Virus record (IMG/VR): IMGVR_UViG_3300045932_000167
Coordinates: 1 to 45,662 of that record
Strand: one strand, 5' to 3'
From: a virus
DNA: 45,662 bases
The notes under the pieces are model-generated. The model searched no databases. It was given only the letters and a program-made list of their open reading frames with translations, and was not told where the DNA came from. Position 1 is the first letter of the stretch; each line of letters begins with the position of its first letter. Positions 25,463-33,344 of this stretch are shown one piece after another. Made by a program: the position numbers and the translations under genes.

Positions 25463-26292
25463 CCAACTGTCTCTTCGGCTTTCCGCGCATGACGCCCTAC
25501 TACACGGCGGCGGGCGGCTCGTGGAATGCCACCTACCCGGTCGCAAACCTCTTGTCGCTGCCGCTGTCGCGGGTGGCGCGCAGCACCAACGCGCTGGTCG
25601 CCAGCACCGTCATCGACCTGACCAGCAGCCCGGCGCAGAGCGCCACGACGGTCTCCTTGGCGCGGCACAATCTCAGCGGCAATGCGCAGATCCGGGTCAA
25701 CTGCTGGGCCGACGCAGCGCGCACCACGCCGACCTTCGTCGGAGGCTATGAGGATGTCTGGCCGACTGCGCTCAAGACGATGACCGCAGCCGAGCGGGCG
25801 AATGCGGTGTGGACATGGTTCAAGCGGTTCTCCGCGACCCCGATCACCTGTGGCGCGATCCGCCTCGAGATCAGCGATGCCGCCAACGCCGCCGGCTACG
25901 TCCAGGCCGGGTTTGCCGAAGTCTGCCAGCACTTCGAGACCAGGTGGAATTTCGAGTGGGGCATGAACTGGGGTTTCACCTTCCGCTCGCAGGTTACTGA
26001 AGCCATAGGCGGGGCGCAGTATGTCGACCGCCGCGCCAAGCCGCGCATCGCCCGCGGCAACTTCCCCTTTGTGACGCGTGATCAGTCGCAGACCAAATTT
26101 TGGGAGATGTGGCGGCAATTGGATCTCGCCGACCCACTGCTGTTCGTGCCGCTCTACGACGAGCCGACGCACTACCCGCGCACCGCCATGCTGGCGCAGC
26201 AACTCGACGCCGGTCCCGCCAGGATGGCGATGCGAGGCGCCGGTACGCTGATCGACAGCGTCCCCTTCTCGCTCCGCGAAATCATCGGGTGA
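25459..26292 (+). CDS. Minor tail / tail tip protein
   Basis: This 277-residue protein starts with an ATGA overlap to the distal tail gene. It has a galactose-binding-like beta sandwich feel in the first two thirds (SWNATYPVANLLSLPLSRVA, then STVIDLTSSPAQSATTVSLA) and then YVDRRAKPRIARGNFPFV, a pattern found in tail tip proteins. Order between distal tail protein and fibre supports a tip or adaptor role. The exact family was not identified. Confidence 0.65.
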   Translation: MTNCLFGFPRMTPYYTAAGGSWNATYPVANLLSLPLSRVARSTNALVASTVIDLTSSPAQSATTVSLARHNLSGNAQIRVNCWADAARTTPTFVGGYEDVWPTALKTMTAAERANAVWTWFKRFSATPITCGAIRLEISDAANAAGYVQAGFAEVCQHFETRWNFEWGMNWGFTFRSQVTEAIGGAQYVDRRAKPRIARGNFPFVTRDQSQTKFWEMWRQLDLADPLLFVPLYDEPTHYPRTAMLAQQLDAGPARMAMRGAGTLIDSVPFSLREIIG

Positions 26293-26298
26293 CGACGT

Positions 26299-28503
26299 AT
26301 GCCGTATCCGTTTGCCCCTGGTGAAGTCCTAACCTCGGCCAACCTAAACGCCGCGCTCGATATGCGCGTGCGGACCGATGGGACCAATCTCGTCCTGACG
26401 CCGGGCGCGGTGCTGTTCGGGAGCTCGGCCGGCGGTTTCGCCTCCGATAGCACCAATCTCACCTTCGACGACACCAACAATCGCCTAGGGGTGAACAACA
26501 ACACGCCGCAGGCAATGCTGTCGGTCGGCAAGACCGCCGGCGCGGCCCGCGTCTACAACAGCTACACCGATGCCGCCAACGGCGAGTGGGGCGACTTTAG
26601 CTGGTCCGGCAATGTCCTCCAGCTGGGTTCGGCGAAGAACGGCACCGGGATCGCGCGCGATGTTGTCATCAACCACGGATCGAGCGAACGGGCGCGGGTC
26701 ACTTCCACCGACCTGCGTCTGACTGTCGGCGGGGGTACGACCGGCATCTATTTCAGCGTCTGGAGCGATGTCACCAAGGAATACTATCTGGCCAACCAAA
26801 ACGGGGCGATGAATGTCGTCCGGCAGAGCGGGATCGGGGGGCCGGAATTTCGCTTGGTCAATGCCGGCTGGGTCGATTGGAACAACCACGAGTGGTCATA
26901 TAACGGAAGCTGGATAAGCAACGTCGCGGCCTATGGCACGAGCCGGGTCGGCACTGGTGTCGCCCGCGATTCCGCCTTCTATCACGGCGGGACGCAAAAA
27001 CTCTGGCTGACAAGCGAGGGGCTGGGCGTCGGCGGAACCCCTGGCGGGAGCGGCGCCGGCAGGTTGTTGCGCGTCACCGGCACCATGACCACGTCGCTCA
27101 ACACTCCCGTCGAATTTGGCTACACGCTCGCGTCGAGCGTCACCACGAGCCAATACGGATTCGTAAATCAACCCACCTTCAATCCATCCGGAGCTTCACT
27201 TACCACGGTCTACGGTCTTTTGAATTATGCGCTGATCGCAAGCACCGCCGCGATTGGTATCTCGACTATGTCCGGGGTAACGTCGCTGCTCCAGACCAAC
27301 GCCGGCTACACGCAACAGATCACGACTGGCGCCGCCTTTGACACCTTGGGCCCGACCGTCAGTGGCTCGCTGCCGTTCATCAATTACTACGGCTACCGGT
27401 GCCAGGGTATCGGCAACGGCAACGGCGCCACCTCGGGCAGCATCGTCAATGTGGGGCTGATCATCGGCATCCATACCGCCGCTGGCGCCGCCGGCGGGAC
27501 GGTCAATAATTACGGCGCATATCTTAATGTGGGAACCGGCTCCGGCGCCGGGACAACCAATAATTACGGGTTGCGGATTACCGGCAACGGCGGGTCCGGG
27601 GGTGGCGGCACCACCACCAATTACGCCATCTACGCTGACAGCACCGCTCCCTCGGTATTTACCGGCAAGCTTGGTCTCAACGGCACGATACCGCAGGTTC
27701 CGCTGCAGATGGGCGGTACTTTTGTATCGGCGGGTGATGTCGTCATCGCGACGATCCAAACGACGATGCAAAGCACAGCCACCGGTAGCCAGTTCGGCTT
27801 TCAAGCCGCGCCGACGTTCCAGCCGACCGGCGCCTCGCTGACGACTGCGATCGGGCTATATGCCAATCCGGCCCTGGCGGGCAGCGTAGCGATCGGCGAG
27901 CTCGATGCAATTTTTGCTTGGCCCAATCTTACCAGCTACAGCGGCACCAATCCGACATGGATCGTGGGGGTCGGATCTGAGGGGCCGTTAGGCGGCAGCT
28001 CGACCAAGTACGCAAGCAACTATGCCGGGTTCTATGCGCAAGACGTAGCGAACGGACACGGCGCGACCAGTGGCTCGATCGCCAATCACGGCATTTTTGT
28101 CGGCTCGCACACGGCGGCGGCGGCAGCCGGCGGGACCATCAACAACCGCGGTGCTACCATTTTCTTGCCGAGCGGCAGCGGGGCCGGCACAACCTCGAAC
28201 CTCGGCCTCTACCTTACCGGGAACGGTGGCTCGGGCGGCGGCGGCACGACGACCAATTACGCGATCTTCAGCGACAGTGCTGCCCTTTCGCAGCTTCAGA
28301 GCACGCGGATTGGGATTGGCATCGCCAATCCGACCAATGCCACGGCGCCATTCCTCTACATCACTGCGGCAGCCGGAGTACCCACCGGAGTTCCAGCCTT
28401 TGCGGCGGTCGGCGCCATCGCCATCCAGTGGGACAGCACGAACAAAAAGCTGATGGTCTACGACCAGCCCTCGGCGACATGGAAGGGCGTCGTCCTGGCC
28501 TGA
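26299..28503 (+). CDS. Tail fibre protein with internal duplication
   Basis: This 734-residue protein opens with the tail fibre pattern PYPFAPGEVLTSANLNAAL, followed by a short-repeat region (LGVNNNTPQAMLSVG...GTGIARDVVINHGSSERARV) typical of beta-helical fibre shafts. Two long related modules follow, around residues 263-450 and 478-662, each ending GNGGSGGGGTTTNYAI. The C-terminus (AIAIQWDSTNKKLMVYDQPS) is a common fibre end. It is probably the receptor-contacting fibre. No chaperone or enzymatic motif is visible. Confidence 0.82.
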   Translation: MPYPFAPGEVLTSANLNAALDMRVRTDGTNLVLTPGAVLFGSSAGGFASDSTNLTFDDTNNRLGVNNNTPQAMLSVGKTAGAARVYNSYTDAANGEWGDFSWSGNVLQLGSAKNGTGIARDVVINHGSSERARVTSTDLRLTVGGGTTGIYFSVWSDVTKEYYLANQNGAMNVVRQSGIGGPEFRLVNAGWVDWNNHEWSYNGSWISNVAAYGTSRVGTGVARDSAFYHGGTQKLWLTSEGLGVGGTPGGSGAGRLLRVTGTMTTSLNTPVEFGYTLASSVTTSQYGFVNQPTFNPSGASLTTVYGLLNYALIASTAAIGISTMSGVTSLLQTNAGYTQQITTGAAFDTLGPTVSGSLPFINYYGYRCQGIGNGNGATSGSIVNVGLIIGIHTAAGAAGGTVNNYGAYLNVGTGSGAGTTNNYGLRITGNGGSGGGGTTTNYAIYADSTAPSVFTGKLGLNGTIPQVPLQMGGTFVSAGDVVIATIQTTMQSTATGSQFGFQAAPTFQPTGASLTTAIGLYANPALAGSVAIGELDAIFAWPNLTSYSGTNPTWIVGVGSEGPLGGSSTKYASNYAGFYAQDVANGHGATSGSIANHGIFVGSHTAAAAAGGTINNRGATIFLPSGSGAGTTSNLGLYLTGNGGSGGGGTTTNYAIFSDSAALSQLQSTRIGIGIANPTNATAPFLYITAAAGVPTGVPAFAAVGAIAIQWDSTNKKLMVYDQPSATWKGVVLA
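27085..28282 (+). repeat. Two diverged 639-base repeats inside the tail fibre gene
   Basis: The word for GASLTT occurs near 27191 and again near 27830, 639 bases apart. Further paired landmarks are GHGATSGSI / GNGATSGSI, HTAAxAAGGT, GSGAGTT and GNGGSGGGGTTTNYAI. Copies are diverged but collinear, so this is an old internal duplication of about 200 residues. Confidence 0.78.
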
Positions 28504-28517
28504 CCAAGGGGAGAGCA

Positions 28518-28877
28518 ATGCACTTCATCGACATCATCGTGCGCGACGAGAACACCGTCTTGCACAAGGAGACCGCCCAGGTGCCCGACGGTTTCGCCGG
28601 GGAGCTGGTCGAGGCCTACCGGACCTATTACCCGGATGCGGTGGGCGACACGCAGATGTTCCAGCGGATCAGCCGCGGTCTGATCGAGGGCATCATGGCG
28701 AACATTGCCTCGGCCAGGGCCGCAGCCGCGATGTCCCGGTCGGCGCCGCGCACCTTCCGGCTGGAGAGCGAGCCGGAACTGCCGCCGGAACCGGAACCGG
28801 AACCCGAACCACCGCCGCCCATACCTGATGAGCCGTCGCCGCCGCCGGAGCCTGCCGATGAACCGGCGCAACCGTAG
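28518..28877 (+). CDS. Hypothetical protein with acidic proline-rich tail
   Basis: This 119-residue protein has GGGGAGAGC just before its ATG. Residues 1-75 look folded (MHFIDIIVRDENTVLHKETA, then ISRGLIEGIMANIASARAAA); the rest is Pro/Glu-rich low complexity (ELPPEPEPEPEPPPPIPDEP). It directly follows the fibre gene and may be a fibre assembly helper, but no family is recognised. Confidence 0.65.
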   Translation: MHFIDIIVRDENTVLHKETAQVPDGFAGELVEAYRTYYPDAVGDTQMFQRISRGLIEGIMANIASARAAAAMSRSAPRTFRLESEPELPPEPEPEPEPPPPIPDEPSPPPEPADEPAQP

Positions 28878-28890
28878 GAGACCAGCACCC

Positions 28891-29115
28891 ATGTTCGACG
28901 CCACGCCGCAAGGCGATCCGCAGCCGCAGCCGCAGCCGCAGCAGGAGCCGCCGCGCCCAATCACCCCCGAAGACATCTGGCGCAACCAGAGAGCCAACCT
29001 GTCGCTGCGCGCGCTCGACCTGGAGGCCGAGGTCATCCTGCTGCAGCAGGAGAACCAGCGCCTCCAGCAGCGGGTTGCCGAACTGACCGGCCAGCCGGTC
29101 GGCTCTGCGCCGTGA
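28891..29115 (+). CDS. Small coiled-coil protein
   Basis: This 74-residue protein has a Pro/Gln-rich start (PQPQPQPQQEPP) and then one long leucine-zipper-like helix with heptad leucines (LDLEAEVILLQQENQRLQQR). It likely forms a dimer or trimer. It lies between two other small genes after the tail fibre. Function is unknown. Confidence 0.65.
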   Translation: MFDATPQGDPQPQPQPQQEPPRPITPEDIWRNQRANLSLRALDLEAEVILLQQENQRLQQRVAELTGQPVGSAP

Positions 29116-29116
29116 G

Positions 29117-29380
29117 GTGCGCTACGATCGGCCACCGCCCGGCGTCGCGCTAGCGGCGCTCCTGTCCGGGCTAATCCTGTTGCACCGCCCCGACGGCGGC
29201 GGGGTGCTGGTGGCGACGCAGCACATCACCTCGCTGATCCCGACGGCTGCGCATAGCGGCGGGAAGAACCGGTTGGTTCACGGCCAAGCGCTGTGCGTCG
29301 TGCGGTTGACGGACCAGCAACTGATCGCGGTGCGCGAACCGTGCGCCGCAGTGCACCGGCTGATGTCAGGCGGTCAATGA
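29117..29380 (+). CDS. Small membrane-anchored or exported protein
   Basis: This 87-residue protein starts at GTG 29117, 1 base after the previous stop. An N-terminal hydrophobic segment (GVALAALLSGLILL) after three charged residues looks like a signal anchor. The rest is soluble with two cysteines (LCVV and PCAAV) that could form a disulfide outside the cytoplasm. It is a candidate for a lysis accessory protein by place and topology only. Confidence 0.55.
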   Translation: MRYDRPPPGVALAALLSGLILLHRPDGGGVLVATQHITSLIPTAAHSGGKNRLVHGQALCVVRLTDQQLIAVREPCAAVHRLMSGGQ

Positions 29381-29835
29381 CCAACAGCCTAACTCTGACC
29401 TTGGGCGGCTCCGTCGAACTGGTGCTGCGTCAGCCGCCGCCGGACATCGAATGCGTCATCGAGACGCGATACGAAGGCTTCACAGCAAGAGGAAAGGGGT
29501 TTTCCATGGCTTACACACTGCCAGCCGACAAAATGATCACCGTGCGCGTCGACTACGTCGATGCCCAGGGACACCCGGCCGTGGTCGATGGCGATGTCAG
29601 CTGGGATTCAAGCGCCCCCGAGGTCGCGACGGCGACCGTCGATCCGGGCGACAGCCACCTGTGCACGATCGTCCCCGGCACAACGCTCGGGACCACGCAG
29701 GTCTCGGCGCATGCCGATGCTGATCTTGGCTCCGGTGTACGGGCGCTGGTGACGACGCTCGATGTCACAACAGTGGCGGGCGAGGCGGTCGCCGGGACGA
29801 TCAGCCCGGTGGGAGATCCCCAGCCGCTCCCATAA
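29377..29835 (+). CDS. Ig-like domain virion protein
   Basis: This 152-residue protein has a bacterial Ig-like (Big-type) beta-sandwich pattern in its second half: ITVRVDYVDAQGHPAVVDGD, VSWDSSAPEVATATV, TTLGTTQVSAHAD. Such domains decorate phage capsids and tails and bind weakly to sugars or mucus. The ATG at 29377 overlaps the upstream stop by 4 bases. A second start at 29506 (MAYTLPADKM) has a stronger ribosome site, AAAGGGG about 6 bases upstream, and would give 109 residues containing just the Ig domain. Confidence 0.65.
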   Translation: MTNSLTLTLGGSVELVLRQPPPDIECVIETRYEGFTARGKGFSMAYTLPADKMITVRVDYVDAQGHPAVVDGDVSWDSSAPEVATATVDPGDSHLCTIVPGTTLGTTQVSAHADADLGSGVRALVTTLDVTTVAGEAVAGTISPVGDPQPLP

Positions 29836-29846
29836 AGGAGGTCGCG

Positions 29847-30005
29847 ATGGTCCTCACGATCTTGTTCGTCGTCGTCATGTTTCTGTGGCTCTTGAGCATC
29901 CTGCCGTACCCGCCGATGCAGTCCTTTGCCGCCGGCAGTTCTTTCCTCGCCTTCGTCGCGGTGCTGCTGCTGGGTCTATTCCTGTTCGTGCCCGGCCTGC
30001 GCTGA
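29847..30005 (+). CDS. 52-residue protein with two membrane helices
   Basis: A short gene with an exceptionally strong ribosome site, AAAGGAGGT, 4 bases before its ATG. The protein is MVLTILFVVVMFLWLLSILP, a short turn (YPPMQSFAAG), then SSFLAFVAVLLLGLFLFVPG and LR. It therefore has two membrane helices with a short loop and almost no charge. Size and topology fit a small holin-like protein, but many unrelated phage proteins share this shape and no endolysin is adjacent. Confidence 0.65.
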   Translation: MVLTILFVVVMFLWLLSILPYPPMQSFAAGSSFLAFVAVLLLGLFLFVPGLR

Positions 30006-30159
30006 GCCGCGCAGATCCATCAGGTTGGTCAGTTCCTCGGCTGCGGCCGGCAGTTTCAGATCGCTGCCTCGGATCAGCACGTCGAACCACAGGCACCCGG
30101 CGAAGGGGAGCCTCCCTCGGTGCAGATCCCGCGCGAGAGCAAAGCAAGGAGCCTCGTTC

Positions 30160-30510
30160 ATGCCACTCATGATCCTAAACGGCCCGGTGATCCTGGCGGG
30201 CGAGTCCTTGTCGGACGGCATCGAGGTCGGCGGCGGCTTGGTCCGGATGACGATGCCGTCGATCTGGACTCCGGCGAATATCACCTTTCAGATCTCGACC
30301 GACGGGGAAGGCTACAACGACCTCGTCCATGCTCAGGGCATGGAGTTCATGATGCCCGTCGTGCCGGGATCGGCGGTCATTCTGACCCTTTACGCCGACG
30401 CTTTGCGGGCGATCCAGTTCTTGAAGATCCGCTCGGGCTCGCGGGACTTCCCGGTGATCCAGCCGGTGCAGACCGAGTTTGCGCTGACGGTCGATCCTGC
30501 GGCGAAGTGA
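30160..30510 (+). CDS. Hypothetical beta-rich protein, last plus-strand gene
   Basis: This 116-residue protein starts at ATG 30160 with AAGGAG about 9 bases upstream. It reads as a small beta sandwich (GPVILAGESLSDGIEVGGGL, PANITFQISTDGEGYNDLV, MPVVPGSAVILTLYADALRA). It is the last rightward gene, and its final 134 bases overlap the 3' end of the XRE regulator on the other strand. It is likely a virion decoration protein; no family is recognised. Confidence 0.65.
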   Translation: MPLMILNGPVILAGESLSDGIEVGGGLVRMTMPSIWTPANITFQISTDGEGYNDLVHAQGMEFMMPVVPGSAVILTLYADALRAIQFLKIRSGSRDFPVIQPVQTEFALTVDPAAK

Positions 30511-31096
30511 TCTGCCCCGTCTCGCGCATCATCACCTGGGCCTGCTCTTTGAAGGTCAGACTTTGGAACCATCCAAGAGGATCGGGTGGGGGGCTGAATA
30601 GTTCTCCCACCGTGCAGTGGAGCGCTTCGGCATAGGCTTCGAGGACCGTCTGGTTGTATCGCTGCTTGCCGGTTTCGATCCGCGACAAGTACGCCTGTGT
30701 GAACTTGAGGGTGCCTTCTCGGAAAGGGATGAAGGCATCCGACATTGCTTGCAGCGACAGACCGTACACCTCCCGCCATTCGCGCAAGTAATGCCGCGGG
30801 CGCCTAGCAACGGGCGCGGGGGCCGGGGTTTCCTTTTTGGCGTCCGGGGTGGTCTTCTTGGCGGGTTCGCTATCCGATCCATTCAGCAGTTCAGCGAGGC
30901 TCCATCCCAGAGCTTTGGCGATAGCGGTGAGTTTGTTGATATTCCAGCCAGTTTTTGGTTCGTCGTTGAGGTATGCCTTGTTGACCCCGGCCTCACGATA
31001 GACCGCGGCCAGCGACTTCCCGAGGCTCCGGGCGCGCTTTTGCGCGCGGAGTTTTACCCGGTTCTTGGCGTCGTAGTTATTTCTGGGCTGCGGCAT
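30377..31096 (-). CDS. Regulator with two XRE-type helix-turn-helix domains
   Basis: This 239-residue protein has one HTH-like domain at residues 22-73 (LGKSLAAVYREAGVNKAYLN ... LTAIAKALGWSLAELLNG) and a second, more classical XRE domain at about 100-168 (LREWREVYGLSLQAMSDAF, then FTQAYLSRIETGKQRYN and LEAYAEALHCTVGELF). The two are joined by a Lys/Ala/Pro linker. The last 45 residues are Ser/Pro/Arg low complexity encoded antisense to the plus-strand gene. It is the final gene of the minus array and probably binds DNA as a repressor or switch. The ATG at 31096 overlaps the upstream gene by 20 bases. Confidence 0.82.
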   Translation of the reverse strand: MPQPRNNYDAKNRVKLRAQKRARSLGKSLAAVYREAGVNKAYLNDEPKTGWNINKLTAIAKALGWSLAELLNGSDSEPAKKTTPDAKKETPAPAPVARRPRHYLREWREVYGLSLQAMSDAFIPFREGTLKFTQAYLSRIETGKQRYNQTVLEAYAEALHCTVGELFSPPPDPLGWFQSLTFKEQAQVMMRETGQITSPQDRPSAQTRSAPAGSPGSPASPSGSSRTGSPAKRRRKGSE

Positions 31097-31475
31097 AGCG
31101 GTCGAGTTCTTCCGGCTCGAAGCGCCGCTTGGATCGCGGCCCCCGGCAGGTCAAGCGGCCGGCATTGACCTCGCGTCTGATCTGGTCGATCGACAGCCCA
31201 AGGCGCTGACCGGCCCCCTTCTCCGACAACAGCAGTGGTTTTGGTGGTGGCGGGTCGGCCAGCACGGCGTCGAGCTGTGCCCGCAGGTCGAGCCACCCGA
31301 CCGCCGTCTCAGGCGGCTCCTCGGCGACCCAGAATTTGACCCCCGGCACCGCCCGGAAGCGTTCCCGCATGCGGTGCGCGATCCGCTTCGCCTGGCGCTC
31401 GGTCAGCCCATCGACGCCGGGGTAGCGCGGCGCGACCACCGCCCGCTCGCCGTGATAGCGCGCCAGCACGATCAT
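31077..31475 (-). CDS. Excisionase-like helix-turn-helix protein
   Basis: In this 132-residue protein the C-terminal 50 residues carry a MerR/excisionase-type fold: AGQRLGLSIDQIRREVNAGR followed by a basic RSKRRFEPEELDRYAA wing and helix. The N-terminal half (MIVLARYHGERAVVAPRYPG, LTERQAKRIAHRMRERFRA) is a separate small alpha/beta unit with no known match. Such proteins bend DNA or act as regulators. No integrase is present, so a role in excision is not supported. The start overlaps the upstream stop by 4 bases. Confidence 0.72.
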   Translation of the reverse strand: MIVLARYHGERAVVAPRYPGVDGLTERQAKRIAHRMRERFRAVPGVKFWVAEEPPETAVGWLDLRAQLDAVLADPPPPKPLLLSEKGAGQRLGLSIDQIRREVNAGRLTCRGPRSKRRFEPEELDRYAAAQK

Positions 31476-31981
31476 GCCGGGACCCACTGCGCCGCCGGCT
31501 GGCGTACCTCCTGCGGCGGCGGCTTCTGGCAGGACAGGATGTAAAAGCCGGCTGCATTCAGGAGATGGAATCCCACCGTCAACCCGAACACCGCGTCGAT
31601 CGGCGGCATGAAAAACATCACGACCTGCCCGATCAGCAGCGCCAGCGTCACCTGGCGCGCCACCACCAAGAGAACGCGGTTTATGTTCGCGTGCCCCAAC
31701 CGGGCGTGAAGGGCAGCCCGCCAAACCAACGGGCGCCAGACGCCGGAAACCAAGAGCCATGTCAGCCCGACGAACGCGCCGATAAACGGATGCCCCTCAG
31801 CCTGTATTTCGTGCATCCTTACCACGCCGTAAACGAGCAACAGGATGCTGGCGATCTTCGTCAGGTTGGCTCCCAGCTTGATGTGATCAACGCCCCAGCG
31901 CCGGCCGAGCCAATCGACTACCGGCTGCGCCACCCGGTCCAGCAGCCATAAGTCGAGCTGATGCGGCGACCAGCGTTTCAC
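31472..31981 (-). CDS. Multi-pass membrane protein
   Basis: This 169-residue protein has about four hydrophobic segments: KIASILLLVYGVV, PFIGAFVGLTWLLVSGV, VARQVTLALLIGQVVMFFM and AVFGLTVGFHLLNAAGFYIL. The N-terminal 40 residues are amphipathic (LDLWLLDRVAQPVVDWLGRR). The C-terminal tail is cytoplasmic-like and Pro-rich. It is unrecognised. Exclusion, holin or host-takeover functions are all possible. It is coupled by ATGA overlaps to both neighbours. Confidence 0.75.
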   Translation of the reverse strand: MKRWSPHQLDLWLLDRVAQPVVDWLGRRWGVDHIKLGANLTKIASILLLVYGVVRMHEIQAEGHPFIGAFVGLTWLLVSGVWRPLVWRAALHARLGHANINRVLLVVARQVTLALLIGQVVMFFMPPIDAVFGLTVGFHLLNAAGFYILSCQKPPPQEVRQPAAQWVPA

Positions 31982-32187
31982 CTGGGAACCACCCTGACCT
32001 CGCTGCCGGTGATGATCGAGCGATAGACGCCGTCATCGCCGCGCAGCACCGGCATCATGCCGACGTGCCCGTCGAGGATCGATTCAAACCCCAACATCAA
32101 CGAGGCGCCATTTGGGGACGCCATGATCACGGTGCCGTCGACCCGGCAGCCGGCGCAGAAGATCGTCACCGCGTCGCCGGATTTCAT
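31978..32187 (-). CDS. Small hypothetical beta-rich protein
   Basis: This 69-residue protein is unrecognised. It looks like a small beta barrel (AVTIFCAGCRVDGTVIM, ASLMLGFESILDGHVG, YRSIITGSEVRVVP) with a C-x2-C pair but no second pair. Coupled by 4-base overlaps on both sides. Confidence 0.65.
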   Translation of the reverse strand: MKSGDAVTIFCAGCRVDGTVIMASPNGASLMLGFESILDGHVGMMPVLRGDDGVYRSIITGSEVRVVPR

Positions 32188-32396
32188 CCGGCCTCCAGAT
32201 CGAACACCACGACTGCGGCGGGTGGCATGGTGGTGTCGAATCCGATGTCGTCGAGATATTTTGAGACGATGGTCAGCGCGGTGACGTCAGAGCCCGGCGG
32301 CGGGGCGCAGATGGTGGCGATAAACTTCGTGTCCCACCAGACCTCGATGACGGCGTTGCCGTGGACGGTGTGGACGCCGGGGCGGAAGGTCATCAT
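32184..32396 (-). CDS. Small hypothetical protein
   Basis: This 70-residue protein is unrecognised: MMTFRPGVHTVHGNAVIEVW, then DVTALTIVSKYLDDIGFDTT and a final strand AAVVVFDLEAG. It is probably alpha/beta. The start shares one base with the upstream stop (TGATG), so either of two adjacent ATG codons may be used. Confidence 0.65.
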   Translation of the reverse strand: MMTFRPGVHTVHGNAVIEVWWDTKFIATICAPPPGSDVTALTIVSKYLDDIGFDTTMPPAAVVVFDLEAG

Positions 32397-32806
32397 CAGG
32401 TCTGCTCCGTCGATGGATCGCTGCTCGTCTTGAGCTGCACCGACGCGTCGACCGCGGCGAGCTGCTGCTTCGCCCATTCGACTGCCTTGGCGTGGCCCGC
32501 CTCGGCCTCCTCCCAGGTGGCGTAGCGTTCCTGATAGCCCTTGAAGTCCGGGGTGATCTCGCGGCCGAGTACGATCTTCGGCTCGCCGCCAAAGACCATC
32601 GTCTCGAACAGAATGGCCGGCGCATCCGGCTCTATCGAAAAACTGTGATCGAGCCCGAGGAACACGGTCGAAACGTCGAGCGGCCCGACCTCCGTCTTGC
32701 CGACCGTCCACTCCTGCGTGCCATACTGGGAACCTGCGGCCCACTCCTCCATGCTGCACGGCACGGCGAGCTTGCCGATCAGCTTGTAGTGGCGCGGTCT
32801 ATTCAT
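32396..32806 (-). CDS. Hypothetical early-region protein
   Basis: This 136-residue protein belongs to a type often seen in small-gene arrays of phages: an N-terminal part with SMEEWAAGSQYGTQEWTVGK, a hydrophobic middle (LDVSTVFLGLDHSF), then FETMVFGGEPKIVLGREITP and a helix with YATWEEAEAGHAKAVEWAKQ. The histidine and acidic residues in the C-terminal helix recall families of unknown function; no activity can be assigned. Confidence 0.72.
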   Translation of the reverse strand: MNRPRHYKLIGKLAVPCSMEEWAAGSQYGTQEWTVGKTEVGPLDVSTVFLGLDHSFSIEPDAPAILFETMVFGGEPKIVLGREITPDFKGYQERYATWEEAEAGHAKAVEWAKQQLAAVDASVQLKTSSDPSTEQT

Positions 32807-33042
32807 CGAGACCCCCTGACATCGCAGCCGGTCCAGTTAGGGACGCCGCCGATGGCGGCGCAGGCCCGGAACATTTCCGCCCTGGCGTTGCTTTCGGCCG
32901 ATGTCATCCAGGCGACCGAGATAAAAAACGACGCCAAGCAAATCGCGGTGCTGGCTGCCAGCGCGATCATCCGGAGATGGCGTGTGGGGTCGCTCGAACG
33001 AGCTTGCCACTGGCGGCATCCTGTTGGCGGCGGTCCCGGCAT
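32803..33042 (-). CDS. Small protein with one membrane segment
   Basis: From the TGATG-coupled ATG at 33042 this is 79 residues. A hydrophobic segment (MIALAASTAICLASFFISVA) is followed by a short soluble tail with two cysteines (RACAAIGG...WTGCDV), so it may be a signal anchor with an extracytoplasmic disulfide loop. An alternative start at 32970 gives 55 residues beginning exactly at the hydrophobic segment. Unrecognised. Confidence 0.6.
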   Translation of the reverse strand: MPGPPPTGCRQWQARSSDPTRHLRMIALAASTAICLASFFISVAWMTSAESNARAEMFRACAAIGGVPNWTGCDVRGSR

Positions 33043-33344
33043 CACCAAAGTCCAGAAAGGCGCCCGGAGATAATGATCGTCATCCCCTGCGCCAGCGTGG
33101 CGATGATGCTGGCGATGGCGACCGCGAGGATCAGCCAGCGCAGCCGCCGATAGTTGCGCTGCACCCGCTCCATCTCCCCGGCGAAATCCAATTGGTTCCG
33201 CAGCAGCAGCAACTGAAACCGGATGTAATCGACCAGCGGATGCAGCCCGAACGGGATGTCCACGTCGAGCGGATCGCGCTCGGGCGGCTCGGTCTCGCGG
33301 CGATGCCGGGCGAACGGCGTGGGGATGCTAAACCGGGCCACCAC
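33042..33344 (-). CDS. Membrane protein with one C-terminal helix
   Basis: This 100-residue protein starts at one of two adjacent GTG codons (33344 or 33341) with GAGAGG upstream. The first 70 residues are cytoplasmic-like and charged (FARHRRETEPPERDP, RNQLDFAGEMERVQRNYRRL). Then comes one membrane helix (WLILAVAIASIIATLAQGMT). It is a tail-anchored protein of unknown role. Confidence 0.65.
   Translation of the reverse strand: MVARFSIPTPFARHRRETEPPERDPLDVDIPFGLHPLVDYIRFQLLLLRNQLDFAGEMERVQRNYRRLRWLILAVAIASIIATLAQGMTIIISGRLSGLW

Noticed and set aside
29847-30005. Firm naming of the two-helix peptide as a holin
   Set aside because: Topology and size fit, but no endolysin is adjacent and many phage peptides share this shape. 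Kept as a candidate only.
29976-30284. 102-residue minus-strand frame in the gap before 30160
   Set aside because: Part of it looks protein-like (CLWFDVLIRGSDLKLP), but no fitting start with a ribosome site was found, and it lies across a plus-strand gene start. Left as unproven.
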